Of a DNA stretch of 14,659 nt, positions 6,679-12,624 are shown one piece after another. The position numbers and the translations under genes are program-made. The notes beneath the pieces were generated by a model, which was not told where the DNA came from, searched no databases, and worked only from the letters and a program-made list of their open reading frames with translations. Source of the stretch: Comamonadaceae bacterium (GTDB lineage Bacteria; Pseudomonadota; Gammaproteobacteria; Burkholderiales; Burkholderiaceae_C); NCBI GenBank assembly GCA_947454695.1, contig CANGMW010000027.1, forward strand, positions 1-14,659. Reading direction: 5' to 3'. Each line of letters begins with the position of its first letter. Position 1 is the stretch's first letter.

Positions 6679-7380
6679 GTGAACAAGATTTATCCGAGCG
6701 CCGCCAAGGCGCTCGACGGTGTGATGAAAGACGGTCAGCTGATCGCGGTGGGCGGCTTTGGCTTGTGCGGCATTCCCGAGGCGCTGATTGACGCTTTGCG
6801 CGACAGCGGTGTGAAGAACCTCACTGCCATCTCCAACAACGCCGGTGTGGATGACTTCGGTTTGGGCAAGCTCTTGCAAACCCGCCAGATCACCAAGATG
6901 ATTTCTAGCTATGTGGGCGAGAACAAAGAGTTTGAGCGCCAGTACCTGGCCGGTGAGCTGGCACTGGAATTCACGCCGCAAGGTACGCTTGCTGAGAAGC
7001 TGCGTGCCGGTGGCGCAGGCATTCCCGCTTTTTTCACCAAAACCGGTGTGGGCACCATCGTGGCTGACGGCAAAGAGCTGCGCGAGTTCGATGGCGAGAC
7101 CTATGTGATGGAGCGTTCGCTCGTGCCCGAGGTGTCGCTGGTCAAGGCCGATGTGGCCGACCGTTCCGGCAACCTGCGCTTTAACCTGACGGCCCGCAAC
7201 TTCAACCCGGCCGCGGCCATGGCGGGCAAGGTCTGTATTGTGGAAGTCGAAAAGATTGTGGAGGTGGGAGAACTCGCGCCCGATGACATCCACCTGCCGG
7301 GCATTTATGTGCACCGCATCGTGCTCAATGCGACGCCAGAAAAGCGCATTGAAAAACGCACCGTCAGCACGCGCGCTTAA
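6679..7380 (+). CDS. scoA: 3-oxoacid CoA-transferase subunit A
   Basis: 233 residues, standard length for subunit A of succinyl-CoA:3-ketoacid CoA-transferase. The start is GTG at 6679, preceded by AAGGAG at 6667-6672. Family landmarks are GGFGLCGIPE near residues 25-34, SNNAGVDDFGLGKLL, ISSYVGENKEFERQYLAGEL and, near the C-terminus, TARNFNPAAAMAGKV with IHLPGIYV. These are closer to ScoA/SCOT than to PcaI. With subunit B it moves CoA from succinyl-CoA (or a similar donor) to a 3-oxoacid such as acetoacetate, activating it for thiolysis. It lies 65 bases after the PcaC-like gene and 25 bases before its partner, so co-expression is very likely. Confidence 0.94.
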   Translation: MNKIYPSAAKALDGVMKDGQLIAVGGFGLCGIPEALIDALRDSGVKNLTAISNNAGVDDFGLGKLLQTRQITKMISSYVGENKEFERQYLAGELALEFTPQGTLAEKLRAGGAGIPAFFTKTGVGTIVADGKELREFDGETYVMERSLVPEVSLVKADVADRSGNLRFNLTARNFNPAAAMAGKVCIVEVEKIVEVGELAPDDIHLPGIYVHRIVLNATPEKRIEKRTVSTRA

Positions 7381-7405
7381 CGCCCCGACCGATCAGGAGA
7401 AAAAA

Positions 7406-8044
7406 ATGGCTTGGACTCAAGACGACATGGCTGCCCGTGCAGCCCGTGAACTGGAAGATGGTTTTTATGTGAATTTGGGCATTGGCATCCCCACCTTGGT
7501 GGCCAACTTTGTGCCCAAAGACATTGAAGTCTGGCTGCAAAGCGAAAACGGCATGCTGGGCATCGGCGCTTTCCCTTATGAAGACGAAGTCGACCCCGAT
7601 CTCATCAACGCCGGTAAACAAACCGTCACCACCATCAAGGGCTCGTCGATTTTCGGCAGCCATGAAAGCTTTGCCATGATCCGTGGCGGCAAGATCAACC
7701 TGTCCATTTTGGGCGCCATGCAAGTCAGCGAAAAAGGTGATCTGGCCAATTGGATGATTCCGGGCAAGATGGTCAAGGGCATGGGCGGCGCCATGGACTT
7801 GGTCGCCGGCGTGCCGCGCGTGATTGTGCTCATGGAGCATGTGGCCAAAAAGAAAGATGGCACCGAAGACCTGAAGATCCTGCCCGAATGCACCTTGCCC
7901 CTGACCGGCAAGGCCGTGGTCGACCGCATCATCACTGATCTGGCGGTCATGGATGTCACGCCCCAAGGCTTGAAGCTGGTGGAGCTGGCCCCGGGCGTCA
8001 CCCGCGAGCATGTTCAAAGCAAGACCGGTGTGACGCTGATCTAA
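7406..8044 (+). CDS. scoB: 3-oxoacid CoA-transferase subunit B
   Basis: 212 residues. ATG 7406 follows an AGGAGA ribosome binding site; the frame is open further upstream but overlaps subunit A. The catalytic Glu that forms the glutamyl-CoA thioester is Glu47 in QSENGMLG, and NLGIGIPTLV at 23-32 shapes the site. KGMGGAMDLVAG, ILPECTLPLTGKAVVDRIITDLAV and LAPGVTREHVQSKTG are typical ScoB stretches. It forms the heteromer with subunit A encoded just before it. Nothing is missing, so the enzyme should be functional. A PcaJ assignment (beta-ketoadipate) remains possible because the two groups are close and a PcaC-like gene is adjacent, but the sequence character favours ScoB. Confidence 0.95.
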   Translation: MAWTQDDMAARAARELEDGFYVNLGIGIPTLVANFVPKDIEVWLQSENGMLGIGAFPYEDEVDPDLINAGKQTVTTIKGSSIFGSHESFAMIRGGKINLSILGAMQVSEKGDLANWMIPGKMVKGMGGAMDLVAGVPRVIVLMEHVAKKKDGTEDLKILPECTLPLTGKAVVDRIITDLAVMDVTPQGLKLVELAPGVTREHVQSKTGVTLI

Positions 8045-8070
8045 CCCTGCGCTTCATAAGGATCACCGGT

Positions 8071-8799
8071 ATGACGCACAAAAAAGCAATTCTGGTGGTC
8101 GGAGCCGGCGACGCCACCGGCGGTGCGATAGCCAGGCGGTTTGCCCGCGAGGGCTACATCGCCTGCGTCACGCGCCGCAGCGCCGACAAGCTCGAACCGC
8201 TGGTCGCGCAGATCCGTGCCGAGGGCGGGCAGGCCCATGCCTTTGGCAGCGACGCGCGGCAGGAAGACCAGATGGTCGCCCTGTTTGAGGCGATCGAGCG
8301 GGACATCGCGCCCATCGAGGTGGCGGTGTTCAACATCGGCGCCAATGTGCGCTTTGGTATCACCGACACCACCGCGCGGGTCTACCAAAAAGTCTGGGAA
8401 ATGGCATGCTTCAGCGGCTTTCTCATGGGACGCGAAGCCGCCAAGGTCATGTTGCCGCGCGGGCAGGGCACCATCATCTTCACCGGGGCGACGGCCAGTT
8501 TGCGCGGGCGCGAAGGATTTGCGGCCTTTGCCAGCGCCAAACATGCGCTGCGGGCTTTGGCGCAAAGCATGGCACGAGAACTGTGGCCCCAGGGTATCCA
8601 TGTGGCGCACACCATCATTGATGGCGCCATCGACACCGAGTTCATTCGCACCACCTTCCCGGAGCGTTATGCGCTCAAGGACCAGCAAGGCATTCTGAAC
8701 CCCGATCACATCGCCGAGGCGTATTGGCAGATCCACCAGCAGCCGCGAGATGCCTGGACGCATGAAACCGAGTTGCGCCCGTGGATGGAAAACTGGTGA
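8071..8799 (+). CDS. SDR-fold protein lacking the catalytic tetrad (SDR_c10-like)
   Basis: 242 residues, with TAAGGA 8 bases before the ATG. The Rossmann motif is altered: VVGAGDATGG at about 9-18 instead of TGxxxGxG. By alignment with the classical SDR encoded at 4332-5114, catalytic Asn, Ser and Tyr are replaced by Ala112, Ala140 and Phe153, while Lys157 remains (FASAK). The NNAG position reads FNIGAN. This pattern, Phe for Tyr with Lys kept and an incomplete glycine motif, is known for the subgroup I recall as SDR_c10. The fold and probably nucleotide binding are kept, but normal hydride-transfer chemistry at an alcohol is doubtful. It starts 26 bases after the ScoB stop and belongs to the same operon. 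It might be a regulatory, scaffolding or non-standard enzyme partner. Function unknown. Confidence 0.9.
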   Translation: MTHKKAILVVGAGDATGGAIARRFAREGYIACVTRRSADKLEPLVAQIRAEGGQAHAFGSDARQEDQMVALFEAIERDIAPIEVAVFNIGANVRFGITDTTARVYQKVWEMACFSGFLMGREAAKVMLPRGQGTIIFTGATASLRGREGFAAFASAKHALRALAQSMARELWPQGIHVAHTIIDGAIDTEFIRTTFPERYALKDQQGILNPDHIAEAYWQIHQQPRDAWTHETELRPWMENW

Positions 8800-8813
8800 A
8801 GGCCATGCGGCCT
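8800..8813 (+). promoter_or_regulatory. small hairpin between the SDR-like and isomerase genes
   Basis: AGGCC-ATGC-GGCCT forms a perfect 5-bp stem directly after the SDR stop codon in a 53-base gap. A second, imperfect dyad around CAGCTG (8819-8824) follows. There is no T-tract, so I suggest a processing or attenuation element at most. Confidence 0.25.
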
Positions 8814-8852
8814 CACCCAGCTGGTGTTCAACCCTGAAGGACTGCAAGCTCT

Positions 8853-9467
8853 ATGACAACGCCCACGGTGCAATTTCTGTTTGATTTCGGCAGCCCCAAT
8901 GCTTATTTTTGCCACAAGGTGCTGCCAGCCTTGCAAGCGCGCGCCGGCGTGAAGGTCGATTACGTTCCAATCCTGCTCGGGGGCTTATTCAAGCTCAGCA
9001 ACAACCGCTCGCCGGTGGAGAGCACCGCCGACATCCCCAACAAGCGCGCCTACGACATGCTGGAGATTCAGCGCTTTGTGAAGCAGCATGGGCTGAACCA
9101 GTACAGCTTCAACCCGTTTTTCCCCATCAACACCCTGGCCATCATGCGCGGCGCGGTGGCGGCGCAGCGGCTGGGTTGCTTTGAGACTTATGTGGATGCG
9201 GTGTATGCCGCGCTTTGGGAGCAGGGCAAAAACATGGGCGATCCGGCGGTGATTCAAGCTGTGTTGCAGGCTGCCGGGCTGGATGCCCAAGCCCTTCTTG
9301 AAAAGTCCGTCGACCCTGAAGTCAAAGCGCAACTGCTGACCAACACCCAACAAGCGCATGACCGAGGTGCTTTTGGGTCGCCCACTTTTTTTGTGGGCCC
9401 TGAAATGTTCTTTGGCAAAGACCGGCTGACGGCTGTTGAGCAGGAAATACGCAGACAAGTCCGTTAA
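8853..9467 (+). CDS. 2-hydroxychromene-2-carboxylate isomerase-like protein (DsbA/GST-kappa family)
   Basis: 204 residues. Thioredoxin-fold protein of the HCCA isomerase/GST kappa group. The N-terminal FDFGSPNAY (residues 10-18) carries Ser14, equivalent to the glutathione-activating Ser11 of NahD. The C-terminal part has RGAFGSPTFFVGPEMFFGKDRL, a family hallmark. The middle FNPFFPINTLAIMRGAVAA fits the helical insertion. NahD isomerises hydroxychromene carboxylate in naphthalene breakdown using glutathione. Here no other naphthalene genes are present, so I infer only a glutathione-dependent isomerase or transferase acting on an intermediate of the neighbouring pathway. GAAGGA is 11 bases before the ATG. 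The gene is the last of the operon and converges with the AMP ligase, leaving 2 bases between stop codons. Confidence 0.9.
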   Translation: MTTPTVQFLFDFGSPNAYFCHKVLPALQARAGVKVDYVPILLGGLFKLSNNRSPVESTADIPNKRAYDMLEIQRFVKQHGLNQYSFNPFFPINTLAIMRGAVAAQRLGCFETYVDAVYAALWEQGKNMGDPAVIQAVLQAAGLDAQALLEKSVDPEVKAQLLTNTQQAHDRGAFGSPTFFVGPEMFFGKDRLTAVEQEIRRQVR

Positions 9468-9469
9468 AT

Positions 9470-11005
9470 TTACGTCGCGTGTGGCCGCGCATCGATGGTC
9501 TGTTTGAACAGATCGCGGATCTGCTGACGTTGAAGTTTGCCGGTATCGGTGTAGGGTAAAGCCGGCAGCTCGAGGTACAGGACATTGACCTCATGACTGG
9601 CTATCCAGGTACTTAATTGGCGCAAGACCGCAAAGACATGGGACATCCACTGCTCCGGTTTGGGGCCATCCCGAAGTACCAAGGCCACGCCAAAGCCATC
9701 ACTTGTCGTGCCCTTGTCATAGCCACCCACAGCAACAAACGCTGCATCACTGACCCAGCGCATGCTTTTGATCGCTTGCTCAAAGGGCTGGGGGGCGATT
9801 TTGACGCCACCCAAATTCAGCAGGTCATCGTGCCGTCCCAACACTTTGAGTTGCCGCTGTGACAGCATCACCGCCTCGTCTCCTGGATAAAACCAGCCAT
9901 CGCGAAAGGCTTTTGCAGTGGCTGGTGCATGGTTCCAGTAAGAATGAATCATGGTCATGCTCTTGGCGCGCAGCAGGCCCGCCTGTCCAAGCGGTAGGGG
10001 TTGATCCAACGCATCCACGATCTGTACAGAGACACCCTGAGCCAGCGTACCGGTTTTTTCTTCCTCCATGCGGGTCAATACGCCAGTTTCTACGGCGCCG
10101 TAGTTGTTGAAGATGGCGCTGCACAGTTGACTTAAAGCGCGTTGCCGCAAGCTGTCGCAGAGTGCCGCGCCTCCGGTATGCGCCACCAACTGCTGCGGCT
10201 TTTTGAATGACGCTGGCAATTGATTCAACAGGGTTTCAAGATCCAAGGGCATGGCGCACAGCGCATTGGGCGCAAACGTCTCGAAAAGACGCAAGTCAAA
10301 AGGCGGCATCACGGCCCCCCCGAGTCGCAGGCAAACCACCACACGCGCGTAATAAACATTCACAGACAAAGACCCCAAGACCAGCAATCGGGTGGCTGAT
10401 TGGTAGCCCGCATCGTCCAGATAAAACTGGTACCAGCTCGCTTGGACCTCATGGGTGAGCAGAATCGGTTTGGGTTCCTGAGATGTGCCTGAGGAGGAGG
10501 TGAGACGAACACCGTCGTGCCAGCCCGGGTGGTACAGCAAGTCGGCGATGTCTCGACGTGGTTGACTCAAAACAAATGAGAACCAAGCCTCATTGATCAT
10601 TTGAACGGGGCAACTCACTGGAAAATCAAGGGCCCGATCAGTCAAGAGCAATGCGGCATGAGGCCACAGCGGATCGGCTTGAAGTTGCTGTCGCTTACTC
10701 GCCATGGCACTGATCAAGCCCAGATTTTCAAGGGCGATGAGCACCAACAAGGTCGAATAAAAATTCGAGAGAGACAGTAAAACCACTTGGCCAACGGGCA
10801 AGTTGAACTTTGACAAGGCTTGCGTCACCACATTCACATGGTTTTCAAACACGCGAAATGCAATGGCGCCTTGACTGAGAACAATGGCCGGGGCCTGGGG
10901 GGTCTGCTGCGCCCAGTGCACAAGGTACTCGTAAGTGAGCGGTACGCGGTCAGGCGCCGGCCCTTTGGTGATCTGGTGTTTGGCCCAGCGAGAAAAGGAG
11001 ATCAT
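9470..11005 (-). CDS. ANL-superfamily acyl/aryl-AMP ligase (AMP-binding protein)
   Basis: 511 residues, usual length for adenylate-forming acyl-CoA synthetases. The P-loop reads TSSSGTSQEPK (169-179), a departure from TSGSTGxPK. The adenine/acyl motif is NNYGAVE (300-306). The ATP-ribose Asp is Asp376 in GWFYPGDEA; the hinge is GRHDD with Arg391; NLGGVKIAP follows at 397-405; the C-terminal catalytic lysine is Lys490 in TDTGKLQR. All key residues for adenylation are present, so activity is likely. It should activate a carboxylic acid as acyl-AMP and then pass it to CoA or a carrier. No carrier protein gene is nearby, so CoA is the simpler guess. No clear Shine-Dalgarno sequence precedes the ATG. 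It lies alone between the catabolic and fimbrial operons; substrate unknown. Confidence 0.9.
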   Translation of the reverse strand: MISFSRWAKHQITKGPAPDRVPLTYEYLVHWAQQTPQAPAIVLSQGAIAFRVFENHVNVVTQALSKFNLPVGQVVLLSLSNFYSTLLVLIALENLGLISAMASKRQQLQADPLWPHAALLLTDRALDFPVSCPVQMINEAWFSFVLSQPRRDIADLLYHPGWHDGVRLTSSSGTSQEPKPILLTHEVQASWYQFYLDDAGYQSATRLLVLGSLSVNVYYARVVVCLRLGGAVMPPFDLRLFETFAPNALCAMPLDLETLLNQLPASFKKPQQLVAHTGGAALCDSLRQRALSQLCSAIFNNYGAVETGVLTRMEEEKTGTLAQGVSVQIVDALDQPLPLGQAGLLRAKSMTMIHSYWNHAPATAKAFRDGWFYPGDEAVMLSQRQLKVLGRHDDLLNLGGVKIAPQPFEQAIKSMRWVSDAAFVAVGGYDKGTTSDGFGVALVLRDGPKPEQWMSHVFAVLRQLSTWIASHEVNVLYLELPALPYTDTGKLQRQQIRDLFKQTIDARPHAT

Positions 11006-11026
11006 GGTTTAAATCATAGGCCATGA
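11002..11026. promoter_or_regulatory. inverted repeat over the AMP-ligase start codon
   Basis: TCATGG (11002-11007) and CCATGA (11021-11026) are perfect 6-bp arms around 13 bases. The left arm includes the AMP-ligase start codon. On the minus strand a TATGAT hexamer (revcomp of 11013-11018) lies in the loop and resembles a -10 box, which would give a very short or absent leader. It may act as an operator or an mRNA hairpin limiting initiation; short repeats like this can arise by chance. Confidence 0.3.
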
Positions 11027-11043
11027 CCTGTGACCCTGAGCGA

Positions 11044-11056
11044 CTTAGCCGCTAAG
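11044..11056. promoter_or_regulatory. operator-like dyad in the divergent gap
   Basis: CTTAGC-C-GCTAAG is a perfect 6-bp inverted repeat around one base, 39 bases from the AMP-ligase start. The 11006-11297 gap separates divergent transcription units, the normal place for a repressor or activator site. Apart from this dyad, the repeat over the ligase start and a small GC-rich repeat at 11247-11269, I see no gene and no strong promoter in the gap. Confidence 0.35.
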
Positions 11057-11246
11057 ACGGCGCATCGAGGGCTCGCCCCTTTGCATGACACCTGCCCCTG
11101 TACGCCACCGCCTTGGGTGAATCTGTGGATCGGACAGACCACGGTGTGCGCTATTCCTTGTGCTGAGTCCTTAAACCATGACGGTCAATGTTCGCTGTCC
11201 AACAGACCCGCCCTTGATCCCGGTTACTATGGCTTATGGGTCTCTG

Positions 11247-11269
11247 GGAGCTGGATTCTCCGAAGCTCC
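11247..11269 (+). promoter_or_regulatory. leader inverted repeat upstream of the fimbrial subunit gene
   Basis: GGAGCT and AGCTCC are complementary 6-base arms with an 11-base loop. The right arm overlaps an 8-base palindrome CTCCGGAG (11266-11273). It lies 29 bases before the subunit ATG and could form a leader hairpin near the ribosome binding site. Significance is uncertain. Confidence 0.25.
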
Positions 11270-11297
11270 GGAGTCGCTCATGCCAAAGGTCGACATC

Positions 11298-11837
11298 ATG
11301 AACGTCAATTTCACCCGCCGTGCAGGTCCTGCCACCCTGTTGTTTCTTGGTCTTTGCTTGACGGCGCCCGCGCAGGCTGCTGGCACGAACACCGGCGACA
11401 TGATCGTTAGTGCAAACATCGATACGGCCTGCTCAGTGTCTGCTAGTCCCATGGCTTTCGGCACGGTACTGCCCGGTGTTGTCAAGGAAACCCAAGCCGT
11501 GGTGACAGCCGTCTGCACCACCGGTACCACCTACACGCTTGATCTGGGGGATGGCTTGCATCACATCACCACGGGGGGCACCGGCGACCAATACCGGCGT
11601 CAAATGGCCTCAGCGGCCAACTCCCTGCCTTACGTGATTTACATTGATTCAACGCGAGCCACGCAAATCGATGCCAGCGCCGCAGGCACGCTGGCTTACA
11701 ACAACTTGCTGACCTCAACCGTGGGCAACGGTCTGGACCAGCCCGTCACCATCTACGGCCGCGTGGTCGGTGCGGAATCGGCAACCAAAGCACCGGGTGC
11801 CTATACCGACACGGTTGTCGTCACCATTGCGTTCTGA
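11298..11837 (+). CDS. spore coat protein U domain fimbrial subunit (archaic/Csu-type pilin)
   Basis: 179 residues. I chose ATG 11298 because it gives a proper Sec signal peptide: Arg7-Arg8, hydrophobic LLFLGLCL, and AQA before AG at about residue 27; AAAGGT lies 7 bases upstream. The frame is open to 11178, but those residues would bury the signal. The mature domain has Cys45 and Cys73, the disulfide pair expected in SCPU domains, with the typical MAFGTVLPG turn and the C-terminal PGAYTDTVVVTIAF strand used for assembly. Such subunits are secreted to the periplasm, held by the chaperone encoded next, and polymerised through the usher into thin fimbriae that support attachment and biofilm. 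Only one subunit gene precedes the chaperone; further subunits or a tip adhesin may follow beyond the window. Confidence 0.9.
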   Translation: MNVNFTRRAGPATLLFLGLCLTAPAQAAGTNTGDMIVSANIDTACSVSASPMAFGTVLPGVVKETQAVVTAVCTTGTTYTLDLGDGLHHITTGGTGDQYRRQMASAANSLPYVIYIDSTRATQIDASAAGTLAYNNLLTSTVGNGLDQPVTIYGRVVGAESATKAPGAYTDTVVVTIAF

Positions 11838-11844
11838 GTTCGCT

Positions 11845-12624
11845 ATGACTGTCTATTGCTCGCGGCTGCCCGCTGTGGTGCGCCATGGTGTGACGTGGCT
11901 GGCATGCCTGGTGCTGGGTGCTTTCGCAACGCAAGTGATGGGGGCGACAACCGTCACACCGGTCATCATCGACGTGCCGTCTGATGGCCGCGCCACCGTC
12001 ATGGTGCGCAACGACCGCGCCCGTGATGTGCTCTACCAGGTTACTTTCATGACGTGGCACGTGGTGAATGGTGCAGACCACTACGCCGTCACGCAGGATT
12101 TCATTGCCAGCCCGCCGCTGTTCACGCTAAGCCCGTCTGCCTCGCAGGTGGTGCGCATTGGCTTTCGCAAGCCTGCCCGTTTGCCGCTGGAGCAGGCCTA
12201 CCGATTGGTTCTGGCCGAAGTGCCACAGTCGATCGACGCTCAGAGCGAGGGTGGCGTGGTCGATTTCGCCTTGCAATACCTTTTGCCCGTCTTTGTGGCG
12301 CCGAGCGGGCGTGGCGTGAAACCTGCGCTCACGTGGTCCCTGCGCTCAGAAGGCAACGCTGTCGTCGTGCGCGCTGACAACCCGGGAACCACCCGCACGG
12401 TGCTGAACATGGTGGGCCTGAACAGCCGGACCGGCCTTTCTGCGGCCCCTGAAATCGCCATCCGGCAACGCACGACCGTATTGGCCCATGCGTGGCGCGA
12501 GTGGCGTTTTCAGGTGCCCGTTCATACGAGTGGCCTGCCGTGGCGCATAGTTGCTCTGCTCAGCGGCAGCGATGCCTTGCTGGTAGTGCCCGATGCTGAC
12601 ATGCGGCCATCCCCGTCACCTTAG
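11845..12624 (+). CDS. fimbrial chaperone (PapD-like, archaic type)
   Basis: 259 residues; ATG 11845 is 7 bases after the subunit stop. A hydrophobic signal segment (WLACLVLGAFA, residues 18-28) ends near VMGAT at about 31-35. The N-terminal Ig-like domain follows: the first strand VTPVIIDVP, then ATVMVRND, VTFMTWHV, SPPLFTLSPSASQVVRIGFR and YRLVLAEVP. These match the conserved Pro-rich loop, the Gln-x-x-Arg strand and the Tyr-Arg-x-x-x-x-Glu stretch of PapD/CsuC proteins. The second domain is less conserved. It captures folded subunits in the periplasm by donor-strand complementation and hands them to the usher. The tail is Pro/Ser-rich (MRPSPSP) and overlaps the first 32 bases of the usher gene. 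Confidence 0.92.
   Translation: MTVYCSRLPAVVRHGVTWLACLVLGAFATQVMGATTVTPVIIDVPSDGRATVMVRNDRARDVLYQVTFMTWHVVNGADHYAVTQDFIASPPLFTLSPSASQVVRIGFRKPARLPLEQAYRLVLAEVPQSIDAQSEGGVVDFALQYLLPVFVAPSGRGVKPALTWSLRSEGNAVVVRADNPGTTRTVLNMVGLNSRTGLSAAPEIAIRQRTTVLAHAWREWRFQVPVHTSGLPWRIVALLSGSDALLVVPDADMRPSPSP

Noticed and set aside
6242..8044. A complete beta-ketoadipate (pca) operon
   Set aside because: Only a PcaC-like gene and a CoA transferase are present, and the transferase looks like ScoAB; pcaB, pcaD, pcaF and a dioxygenase are missing.
8041..8847. 268-codon open frame opposite the second SDR
   Set aside because: Antisense shadow of a clear SDR-fold gene; no ribosome binding site and no recognisable domain.
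8853..9467. Thiol-disulfide oxidoreductase DsbA
   Set aside because: The DsbA-family fold is shared, but the active site is SPNAY with Ser14 rather than CxxC and there is no signal peptide.
11178..11297. 40-residue N-terminal extension of the fimbrial subunit
   Set aside because: It would bury the Sec signal peptide that begins at 11298; no ribosome binding site at 11178.
11030..11410. 126-codon open frame in the gap before the fimbrial subunit
   Set aside because: GTG start without a ribosome binding site, runs into the subunit gene in another frame, and has no domain character.
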